A stretch of DNA of 64,000 bases from Haematococcus lacustris (lineage: Eukaryota > Chlorophyta > Chlorophyceae > Chlamydomonadales > Haematococcaceae). Numbering within the stretch: position 1 is the stretch's first letter; each line of letters begins with the position of its first letter. A model generated the notes under the pieces. The model made no database searches. It had not been told where the DNA came from and worked only from the letters and a program-made list of their open reading frames with translations. Positions 23,333-33,200 of this stretch are shown here, one piece after another. A program made the position numbers and the translations under genes. Location: contig JASKMD010000017.1 of the NCBI GenBank assembly GCA_030144725.1, positions 3,367,901 through 3,431,900 on the forward strand, given 5' to 3'.

Positions 23333-24831
23333 ATGCGGCAAATGCAAGCCACACGGTTGTCGCGAATGCGCGGACTCAGCTGCAGGGCGCTGAGAGGTGC
23401 ACTTGCAGAGGTCGCTCCATCCCCAATACGGGCTTCAGGATGTCGGTCGTCAGGCGTACTTTACAAGGGGGTAAGAGCTCCACTGCAACCCACCCCCTTG
23501 ATTGGCACCCCTGCTTCCTTGCATATGGACCTGTGCAAGCTCCTAGCTGCATGAGCTGTAGTCGGCGCTGGGCACAGGTCGTGTTCGACATGGATGGCAC
23601 GCTGACCGTGGCTCACATTGACTTCACCGACATGCGGAATCGGACAGGTCAGGCCAGATCAAAGCTGTCAGGCCAGGCGATTTGAGGGTTACTGTACTAA
23701 TGAGGCACTGCCTGCTCCCTGGCACTGCAGGCATACCAGTGGGCGACCTGTTCACAGTGATGGAGAGCTGGCAGCCAGCTGCTATTCAGCGCGCCATGAC
23801 CATCATTCTGGACATTGAGGCGGAGGCAGCTGCACGTGTGACCTGCAAGGAGGGGCTTGACGAGCTGCTGCTGACACTGAAGGAACTGCAGGTGTGGGAT
23901 GGGGCAGGGGGTTATGGGCGGGATGGGGTGGGCAGGGTGCAATCGACCAAGTCAATGAGGGAGTGGAGAGTGCTCTGGAGCTGTGCTTCCCACACCCCAG
24001 CTCTGTACAGACTGGCAGACAGGCGGTTGACTGGCATGGCCTGGGACCCAGCAACCCCCTGGTGTTGCCTAATCCTGCCACACATGGACAATCACAAGGC
24101 AGGTCAACCAGGGACCAGCCTCTTCCACCCTCTTCCCTACCACCCTCTTCCCTACCACCCTCTTGACCTGGTGATCTGGCCTGGACTGCTGTAGGTACTA
24201 CTGGCTTGGCCTGGCCTGAGTTGGCCTGGCCTGATTTAACGTGGCTTGATTTGGCCTGGCCTTAAATGGCCTGCCCTGGCCTGGCATGGCCGCAGGTGCC
24301 TGTGGCCCTTGTGACCCGCAACACCCAGGCCAGCGTCCAGGCCTTCTTCACTGCCATAGGCCCGGAGGCTGCGGCTCAGTTCCAGCCTGTGCTGACGCGG
24401 GAGTTCCCGTTTGTGAAGCCTGACCCACGGCTCCTACTGCATGTGGCGCAGGTGAGCAGGGCGGCATGCTGGTGTGCAGGCTGTGTTGGGGTTCTGAATG
24501 GGAATGTTGCTTGTAAGCGTGTGTGCTAAGGTGAATAAAAGCTGCGTCCTGCAGTGTTTGTGGTCTGGCGTAGGCACTGCATGGCATGCACCATGAAACT
24601 GTAGCCCCCTCTGTTAGGTCTGGCGGTAGAAGTAGGAGTAGCAGGGCAGCATGGTATATGGTAAGGGGTTAGCAGGGTATAGACAAAAGTGATGCTCTGC
24701 GGCCCGGCTGCCTGAGGAGCCTCACCTCAATGAGCTGGGCCTTCCTGGCAGCCTGCACATTGAGGACGGCGCCGGGGCGCCACAGGCAGCGAACAAGACC
24801 ACAGAAAACCAAGCAAGCGACGCGTGGGCCG

Positions 24832-24918
<87 letters not shown>

Positions 24919-25901
24919 ACCTGGTCTGTACTGCCCCTGCTGCCAGGTGTGGGGTGTGGAGCCCAGTGAGCTGCTGATGGTGGGGGACAGCTGGGAGGAC
25001 GTGGAGGTGGGCAACGCCGCCGGCACGGCCTCGTGCCTGGTGGCAGGCAAGCCAGCGCAGGGCCAGACCAGCAGCAGCCATGGGGACCCCATCTAACCCG
25101 CTCCCTCTCACCCTGTCCCCTGCCCCTGATCTGAGCTGCTGCCATGAGCCCCTGCCCTGCCATGAGCCCCCTCCCTCCCTGTGTGAAAGGCCAGCATGGG
25201 AGGGCTGCAGCGCCACATGGGCTCAACTGCCCTGCCAGTGGTGCTGTTCACACACTATGAGGCCAAAAGTGTGAGAATCACTATTGTTGGAGGTGTGCTG
25301 CATCAAGGAAGGACACAGCCCCTAGGGTGCCAGGTACGTGTTGCCAGCCAGGTCACCCTGCACTGTGCTTGTATGGGGCACAGCCACTAGTGTGCAGTCA
25401 CGACAGCATTGCCTTGTTTCAGGCACACAGCGCTGGCCAGGGTGGCAAGGAAGCGCTGCAGCGTACACATAAGCCTGATAGGCCCGGCCAGGCTCTTGAC
25501 AGCCTGCAGCAGGTCGCTCCAGACACCTGATCACCTGCATAGCCACCAGGCAGTCACTTGGCAGGGCTGCATCAGGCAGGCAGCCCAGGCTTGTACCTCA
25601 CCTGCCTGCCTGCCTGCCCATTGCAGGGGGAGGCAATGAGAAACCCGGGGCAGGGCCTGCCACCCCTCCCCCAGGGGCAGTGCCTACCTTCACAGTCAGC
25701 GGGCTGCTGGACTTGCGCAATAGGTGGGTCGCTGCTTATAAACAGAAAACCGACTCAACCTTGCTGAGCAGCTGGCAGTATGAGCCTGAGCAAGGTGATC
25801 CTCCTGGGCCCCTTCAGGCCCGGACCTCCCCTGCACCGCCACGCTCTTGCTCTGACATGCACAACTTGACGTCGATCCTTTACTTTACGCCAAGTCTTTA
25901 G
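23333..25901 (+). CDS. HAD-superfamily hydrolase (At2g33255-like)
   Basis: This is a phosphatase-type HAD enzyme, likely acting on a small phosphorylated metabolite; the substrate is unknown. Exons, all phase-consistent, are 23333-23470, 23578-23647, 23731-23891, 24295-24451, 24947-25046 and 25627-25901. HAD motif I is VVFDMDGTLTV in exon 2, with the nucleophile Asp and the Asp two residues later. Motif II is ALVTRNT in exon 4, the motif III lysine is in FVKPDP, and motif IV is MVGDSWEDVEVGNAAG in exon 5. The first 46 residues are rich in Arg, Ser and Ala without acids at the very start, suggesting an organelle transit peptide. The intron 25047-25626 uses a GC donor (AG|GCAAG). Motif layout matches the plant single-domain HAD group typified by At2g33255, from memory of that family. 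The last exon's C-terminal tail past about 25790 is uncertain. Confidence 0.85.
24832..24918. repeat. (CCTG)n tetranucleotide repeat
   Basis: About 22 units of CCTG lie in the HAD gene intron 24452-24946, close to the acceptor at 24945-24946. Confidence 0.95.
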
Positions 25902-26499
25902 GTCCTTGCTCATCACCAGCACCTCTCACGTCAGCTCAGCTGGTAACAGGTTCCAACGCTAAGGCAGGGTTGTAGGGCCCTGACTAGGGTTAGTGGCTTG
26001 TATGCAGTGAGTGAAGCTGGCCAGAGCTAATCAAGTCCTGTCCCTTTGAACATGGGAGGCCCTGATCTTCTTAAACACCGGACCATCGTCCCATGCCTCC
26101 CTTAGCACCTGAGCATCGTATCTGCTGCCCCAGTAGCATATCCTTATGGCCTGATGCAGGTTGCTGAACAGCAGTGAGGGCGCCTGCCCTGCCCACCTGC
26201 CCACTGGCCTTGACCCTGGGGCTGTGGCGCTGGGTTGGCCAGCCAGGGTGGCTGCAGGGGAGGTGGTCGCTGCAGCAGGTAGGCTGAGCTGATGGGGACA
26301 GGGGGGTCAGCAGGGCGTGAGTTAGGTAAGGTGGGGCAGCAGGAGCATACACCAGACTTGGCCAGGAGGGTCATCCTGTGTATGTGGTGCTGCCTTGACT
26401 GCCGTCTGGTGCTATGCGCCACAGCACTCATTTGTATGATTTGCTGCTGCTGCTGCTGCTGTAGAGCCCTCCCTGCTGCTGCCCGCTGCCTGCCACAGG
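25902..26499. other. intergenic or 5' part of methyltransferase gene
   Basis: I cannot assign an exon here. From about 26170 to 26420 it contains one copy of a dispersed repeat that recurs inverted near 45250-45500. A missing first exon of the following methyltransferase gene may lie here. Confidence 0.35.
26170..26420 (-). repeat. dispersed repeat, copy 1 (inverted relative to 45250)
   Basis: Read on the minus strand, about 250 bases match the plus strand at 45250-45500 with few differences. They include the shared blocks GACCCTCCTGGCCAAGTCTG and CCCATCAGCTCAGCCTACCT. Because both copies can be read as a proline-rich peptide with similar sequence, they look coding, but no intact gene is present at either site. 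Confidence 0.75.
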
Positions 26500-28893
26500 G
26501 GCCCCCCCGCCTGGCCTGCAGTTCCTGACCTGGCTGCAGCAGCAGGGGGCGTTACGGGCGGGGGCAGCCTCCTTCCCTCGCATGGGGGATGCAGCAGGTG
26601 CGCAGGCAAAAATAAGGGCAGGGTGGTCAGATCAGGTTGGGTCGGGTCGGGTGCGTGGGTAAGAGTGGAGTGGAAAGGCAGGCCCAGGTCAGGTAGCTGA
26701 GGCCAAGTAGCTGATAAGGATGACAGGTGAGGGGGCAGGCAGGCTGAGGTGCACCAGGACCATTAGTCAACCCTTAGTTCCTCAACACTGGCAATGCTAG
26801 GCAAGGTACCAGCAAGCTCCACTCTCACAACCACACTCCAGCTTAGCGGCTGCACACTGAGTGGCTGAACCAGCACCTGAGGGGCAAACACTATTGGGTG
26901 TCTTTTCCTAGGCATCAACCAGGCTGGTGGTAGACGCCGGTGTCGGGTATTCCTGGCCTGGCTATAGACGCTTGCGATGCCAGTCTCAGGCATCTGTGGC
27001 CTAGCCTGCGTTCAAGGCGGCCTGGCAGGTTGCAGCATGAGCACAGGGTCGCTAGAGCTACCCTGCACTGCGTGTATCAGTCAAGGTGCAACAGACAAGA
27101 TGCCAGAAGGATCTGAGACTGGCCATAGTCCCCAACAAGCGCAGGAGTGCAGCTCAATACACGTGTACGTGTCCTGCACATTTAGTGTATGACCGCCCTT
27201 TGTTGATGGTGAAGCGACTGTGTGCTGCCCCACGCCTTGCGCCGCGCCCTGGCCGCTGGCTGGCTGCAGGGGGTCTGGCCACATGCCCTGACCATGAGCG
27301 AGGCAGCTGGGTGCTCCACCTGGGCTGCGGCTCCGGCGCCCTGACCAAGATGATGGCCAGCCAGGGCATGCAGGTGAGCCCAGGACTGCTGAAGTGCTCA
27401 GCACATGTTGCCTGCACACATGCTTGAGGGGGATGGAGCTACCCTTCAGCCAGCCAGCACCAGGTTCGATCTGTAACCAGTCTGGTGGTGGTGGTGGTGG
27501 ACTGGACTTTCTTACAGTAAGGCTGAAACATTCACGGCTGCTGCTGGTCCACGGTGGACTTTGACCTGCGGAGGGGTGAGGTGTTGGTAGTTCATGGCCA
27601 ACCTCCGGTGCTAACGCACATCCGCCAATGCACATCCACCAATGCACATCCGCCAATGCCAATGCCAACCCACCCAGTTTCCAGCTATGCTAGCCAGGCG
27701 CAGGGCTAAGGCAAGGCCAGGGAGGCAGGACCAAGTTGGCAGGTGACCTGTGACCTTGGTGGCTGTGCTGCCTGCCCCGTAGGTGTTGGGGCTGGACATG
27801 GATGTGGGGCTGGCTTGCGCACGAGGGCTGCAAGCCCGCCCCCTGTCCTGTGCTGAGCTGAGCACTGGCAGCTTGAGGGTAAGGGGCGGAAGCAGGAGCA
27901 GGAGCTGGTCATGTTGTGGGGTGCGCCAGGCACTGCTTCAGCTGCCACACACATCATCAGGCAATGTGTGGTATGTGGTGAGCCATAACCGTGAGGCCTG
28001 GCATGCACGCATCAAGCGAGCTTGAATGATGGGGAGCTACAGTTGTGTTTGACTTGAACCTGACTTGAACCTGACTTGAACCTGATCTGATGGTGATCTT
28101 ATGGTGTGATCTCCCTCACCCTCGCAGGGTTCAACCAAAGACGGGTTTGATGCCGCGCTGCTGCACCATCAGCAAGGTGGGCAGCAGGCGGCCAAGTCCC
28201 CTATCTCCCAGCACTGACCTTGTTCACCCTGCCACCCCCACTGGAGACAGACTCATACAGACGGGGGCTGCTACTCTGTCTGCACACCTGCATGGCTCGG
28301 ACTAGTGGCACATGCCTAAAAACAGGGCTACCCGTTGGTGCTGGCAGGGGTGTGGGGTGGCAAGGTTTTGCTTAGCCTACTAGCTGGCAGCCCCTCGCCA
28401 GCCTGTCATCCCAGCCTTGCTTGCCCCACTAGCTTGGAGCTCTGCAGACATTCCTTCCATGGTCCTCTCCCCAGCTTGCGGCAGCTTTGGTCCTTGCTGT
28501 TGTCTTGTCCTACATCTCGCACCTTTCATCGAATCCAGCATTGCACAGCGAGGCTTAGGACTTGCCTGCAAAAAGGAAGTTCATGATGCCTGTGGCATCC
28601 ATGCTTCAGGTCTTGACCTCACAGTACCCTCTGCCAGTGGTGCGCTGGCGCGGTCCTTGTGTCGAGAAAGTTCGCTAGCAGAGCTCCTGTCAGTGCTGGC
28701 GCCCTCCGGCTACTTGTGCGTGGAGTTACCTATCGTCATGCTGGCGGGCGGCAACGAGGTCGGGGATGCCAGTGCTCATTTGGAAGATTGGAGCCCAGAT
28801 ACATTGCTGGCCAGCCTAGCGGCCGCGGGCTTTACGGAGATAGTGCAGGAGGTCAGCGGCGCACAGCTGCGATTCGTGGCCCGAAAGCCATAG
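26500..28893 (+). CDS. class I SAM-dependent methyltransferase-like protein
   Basis: Exons joined by matching phase are about 26500-26597 (FLTWLQQQGALR), 27186-27373, 27783-27878, 28128-28176 and 28610-28893 (stop TAG). Exon 2 holds the SAM-binding motif I VLHLGCGSGALT. The next exon starts VLGLDMDVGLA, where the acidic residue after motif I is expected to bind the ribose. FDAALLHH corresponds to motif post-I/II, and LLSVLAPSGYLCVELP to the strand near motif III. The C-terminus ends AGFTEIVQEVSGAQLRFVARKP, like other class I methyltransferases. The substrate is unknown. A distant resemblance to the DREV/METTL9 group (DRPLLMVKR before motif I) is possible but weak. The first exon and start codon were not found. 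Confidence 0.65.
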
Positions 28894-29497
28894 TGAAGGG
28901 CCAGCGGTACTTGCAGAAGTGTGCTACGTATGCAACATCTTACCGCGGGCTCCGGCGATAGCTGAGCGCCTCGGTTGCAAAGGGGATGTGTGTGGGTTTG
29001 AGCTACTAGGGAAGTTCTAGCTACAAGCACACACACCAGAATGGCTGAACTGAAGTGGGCATTCGGCCGTAGCCTTGACAACAGCGATGCTCAGTACGCG
29101 GCGGCCAACGCAAGTGGCTCTAGGAATTAAAACTTGTTCAAGTTGTCAGTAAGGACCTGCTAGCTAGCGGTACATGTTACACTTGACATCACAAGTCTTC
29201 AACAACCCGATGCCCAAGTGTGTAGGCATTTGCGGCATTCGTGTCAATAACAATGCTGGCCATACTGCTATCCTTGCAGAACGCCTGCATGCCTCGAGGA
29301 AGGGTCATCTCGCTGCCTTCAGCCTCGCTACTGCTGTCCTCACTAGATTCACCATTGACAGCACCTTGGCCCTCAACCTTGAGCCTTCATTGCAGTCGAA
29401 CACACTAATTGTGGACCACTACAAAACAGTGTTTTTTCTGTGTGGTGTTCCCATCGCATGGCATGCTCATGGCCTACACATGGCATACACATGGTCA
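28894..29497. other. intergenic, no recognised gene
   Basis: An open frame at 29174-29527 (+) has no recognisable motif and overlaps the end of the Fanzor-like tail. Nothing else stands out. Confidence 0.4.
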
Positions 29498-29990
29498 TGG
29501 TCGCCTACCACCTACAGCATTGCCTGACCCCTTTGGCAGGGCGATGCATAGAGTTGGCATGACAAAACATGCACTATTTGAAAGCTGATGACAGCTTCAA
29601 ATGGGGGGGGGGGCACACCCTACTGTGCCGCAGCGGGCTGCTGCTGCTGCTGGGCCTTGGGAGGCTTGTCTCGCACCCACTTGTAGCCCAGGCCAGGGTA
29701 CTCCTTGCCCTTGGCTGGCAGCTTCCCCTGCTCTGGCCCGAAGCACAGCTCCAGCGGCCGCCACTTGCTCTCCCCAATGCGCTGCATGTTCAGCGCTGCA
29801 TTGCAGTCCCTGTCAAGCCACCTGCCTGGCTGTGGCGCTGGCTTGGCTTTGGCAGCCTAGCCTTTGCCTGTGCCCTTGTCCTTGGTAGGCTGGGTGGGCT
29901 CAGCTGCCTCTGGCTCAGCCTTGGTGCGCTTGCTGCACTTGGCTGGCAGGGGAGTGCTGGGCCCAGGCTCTGAGGCTGCTGCCTGTGTGG
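29498..29990 (-). mobile_element. Fanzor/TnpB-like C-terminus with conserved 3' tail
   Basis: On the minus strand a basic linker (KRTKAEPEAAEPTQPTKDK) leads to GRWLDRDCNAALNMQRIGES, then RPLELCF, EYPGLGYKWVRDK and a Q-rich end with stop TAG at 29620-29622. DRDCNAALNM matches the RuvC-III signature DRDxNAAxNI. An in-frame TAG in the linker (GTGKG*) breaks the copy. The 120 bases after the stop (29619-29498) are conserved at 55161-55032 and contain a hairpin at 29576-29602 (arms AAAGCTG/CAGCTT, loop ATGA). The upstream catalytic region is not recognisable, being replaced by other sequence and the satellite. Confidence 0.55.
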
Positions 29991-30230
29991 CTTGATAGCA
30001 TATAGCTTGTCTTGGGATGCAAATTCTCCCAATGGTGTGCATGAAGACCCCTGGATAGGGCGTGACAGCCAGCAGCGATACCGCTGAGTGTGTGTGGGTG
30101 ACCGCAGTGTTTGGGGCAATTGCCCGGCAGACCTTGGCACCCTGATACTGGTGTCGTCGTCTGCCGGTGCACTCTAAACATCTCGGCTAGCTCTGCGTTA
30201 GTATCCTCATCCATCACCCTACCCCTGCCT

Positions 30231-33200
30231 GGCCAGCAGCAGGTGGGGCAGCAGCGGTCCTGGCCAGCAGCAGGTGGGGTAGCAGCCAACCTGGCCAGCA
30301 GCAGGTGGGGCAGCAGCGGACCTGGCCAGCAGCAGGTGGGGCAGCAGCCAACCTGGCCAGCAGCAGGTGGGGCAGCAGCCAACCTGGCCAGCAGCAGGTG
30401 GGGCAGCAGCGGACCTGGCCAGCAGCAGGTGGGGCAGCAGCCAACCTGGCCAGCAGCAGGTGGGGCAGCAGCGGACCTGGCCAGCAGCAGGTGGGGCAGC
30501 AGCGGACCTGGCCAGCAGTAGGTGGGGCAGCAGCCAACCTGGCCAGCAGCAGGTGGGGCAGCAGCCAACCTGGCCAGCAGCAGGTGGGGCAGCAGCCAAC
30601 CTGGCCAGCAGCAGGTGGGGCAGCAGCGGACCTGGCCAGCAGCAGGTGGGGCAGCAGCGGACCTGGCCAGCAGCAGGTGGGGCAGCAGCGGACCTGGCCA
30701 GCAGCAGGTGGAGCAGCAGCGGACCTGGCCAGCAGCAGGTGGGGCAGCAGCGGACCTGGCCAGCAGCAGGTGGGGCAGCAGCCAACCTGGCCAGCAGCAG
30801 GTGGGGCAGCAGCGGACCTGGCCAGCAGCAGGTGGGGTAGCAGCGGACCTGGCCAGCAGCAGGTGGGGCAGCAGCGGACCTGGCCAGCAGCAGGTGGGGC
30901 AGCAGCGGACCTGGCCAGCAGCAGGTGGGGCAGCAGCGGACCTGGCCAGCAGCAGGTGGGGCAGCAGCGGACCTGGCCAGCAGCAGGTGGAGCAGCAGCC
31001 AACCTGGCCAGCAGCAGGTGGAGCAGCAGCCAACCTGGCCAGCAGCAGGTGGGGCAGCAGCGAACCTGGCCAGCAGCAGGTGGGGCAGCAGCCAACCTGG
31101 CCAGCAGCAGGTGGGGCAGCAGCCAACCTGGCCAGCAGCAGGTGGGGCAGCAGCCAACCTGGCCAGCAGCAGGTGGGGCAGCAGCCAACCTGGCCAGCAG
31201 CAGGTGGGGCAGCAGCGGACCTGGCCAGCAGCAGGTGGGGCAGCAGCCAACCTGGCCAGCAGCAGGTGGAGCAGCAGCCAACCTGGCCAGCAGCAGGTGG
31301 GGTAGCAGCGGACCTGGCCAGCAGCAGGTGGGGCAGCAGCGGACCTGGCCAGCAGCAGGTGGGGCAGCAGCCAACCTGGCCAGCAGCAGGTGGGGCAGCA
31401 GCGGACCTGGCCAGCAGCAGGTGGGGCAGCAGCGGACCTGGCCAGCAGCAGGTGGGGCAGCAGCGGACCTGGCCAGCAGCAGGTGGGGCAGCAGCCAACC
31501 TGGCCAGCAGCAGGTGGGGCAGCAGCGGACCTGGCCAGCAGCAGGTGGGGCAGCAGTGGACCTGGCCAGCAGCAGGTGGGGCAGCAGCCAACCTGGCCAG
31601 CAGCAGGTGGAGCAGCAGCCAACCTGGCCAGCAGCAGGTGGGGCAGCAGCGGACCTGGCCAGCAGCAGGTGGGGCAGCAGCGGACCTGGCCAGCAGCAGG
31701 TGGGGCAGCAGCGGACCTGGCCAGCAGCAGGTGGGGCAGCAGCCAACCTGGCCAGCAGCAGGTGGGGCAGCAGCCAACCTGGCCAGCAGCAGGTGGGGCA
31801 GCAGCCAACCTGGCCAGCAGCAGGTGGGGCAGCAGCGGACCTGGCCAGCAGCAGGTGGGGCAGCAGCCAACCTGGCCAGCAGCAGGTGGAGCAGCAGCCA
31901 ACCTGGCCAGCAGCAGGTGGGGTAGCAGCGGACCTGGCCAGCAGCAGGTGGGGCAGCAGCGGACCTGGCCAGCAGCAGGTGGGGCAGCAGCCAACCTGGC
32001 CAGCAGCAGGTGGGGCAGCAGCGGACCTGGCCAGCAGCAGGTGGGGCAGCAGCCAACCTGGCCAGCAGCAGGTGGGGCAGCAGCGGACCTGGCCAGCAGC
32101 AGGTGGGGTAGCAGCCAACCTGGCCAGCAGCAGGTGGGGCAGCAGCGGACCTGGCCAGCAGCAGGTGGGGCAGCAGCCAACCTGGCCAGCAGCAGGTGGG
32201 GTAGCAGCGGACCTGGCCAGCAGCAGGTGGGGCAGCAGCGGACCTGGCCAGCAGCAGGTGGGGCAGCAGCCAACCTGGCCAGCAGCAGGTGGGGCAGCAG
32301 CGGACCTGGCCAGCAGCAGGTGGGGCAGCAGCCAACCTGGCCAGCAGCAGGTGGGGCAGCAGCCAACCTGGCCAGCAGCAGGTGGGGCAGCAGCCAACCT
32401 GGCCAGCAGCAGGTGGGGCAGCAGCGGACCTGGCCAGCAGCAGGTGGGGCAGCAGCCAACCTGGCCAGCAGCAGGTGGAGCAGCAGCCAACCTGGCCAGC
32501 AGCAGGTGGGGTAGCAGCGGACCTGGCCAGCAGCAGGTGGGGCAGCAGCGGACCTGGCCAGCAGCAGGTGGGGCAGCAGCCAACCTGGCCAGCAGCAGGT
32601 GGGGCAGCAGCCAACCTGGCCAGCAGCAGGTGGGGCAGCAGCGGACCTGGCCAGCAGCAGGTGGGGTAGCAGCCAACCTGGCCAGCAGCAGGTGGGGCAG
32701 CAGCGGACCTGGCCAGCAGCAGGTGGGGCAGCAGCGGACCTGGCCAGCAGCAGGTGGGGCAGCAGCGGACCTGGCCAGCAGCAGGTGGGGCAGCAGCCAA
32801 CCTGGCCAGCAGCAGGTGGGGCAGCAGCCGACCTGGCCAGCAGCAGGTGGGGCAGCAGCGGACCTGGCCAGCAGCAGGTGGGGCAGCAGCCAACCTGGCC
32901 AGCAGCAGGTGGGGCAGCAGCCGACCTGGCCAGCAGCAGGTGGGGCAGCAGCGGACCTGGCCAGCAGCAGGTGGGGCAGCAGCCAACCTGGCCAGCAGCA
33001 GGTGGGGCAGCAGCGGACCTGGCCAGCAGCAGGTGGGGCAGCAGCCAACCTGGCCAGCAGCAGGTGGGGCAGCAGCGGACCTGGCCAGCAGCAGGTGGGG
33101 CAGCAGCCAACCTGGCCAGCAGCAGGTGGGGCAGCAGCCAACCTGGCCAGCAGCAGGTGGGGCAGCAGCGGACCTGGCCAGCAGCAGGTGGGGCAGCAGC

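Noticed and set aside
24727..25092. Gln-Ala-Gly-Arg repeat protein on the minus strand
   Set aside because: It is a translation of the CCTG tetramer inside the HAD gene intron.
26500..28893. Firm assignment as METTL9/DREV methyltransferase
   Set aside because: Only a weak similarity before motif I and at the C-terminus; the substrate-defining region could not be matched.
29174..29527. 117-codon protein-coding gene
   Set aside because: It has no recognisable motif and runs into the conserved tail of the Fanzor-like element.
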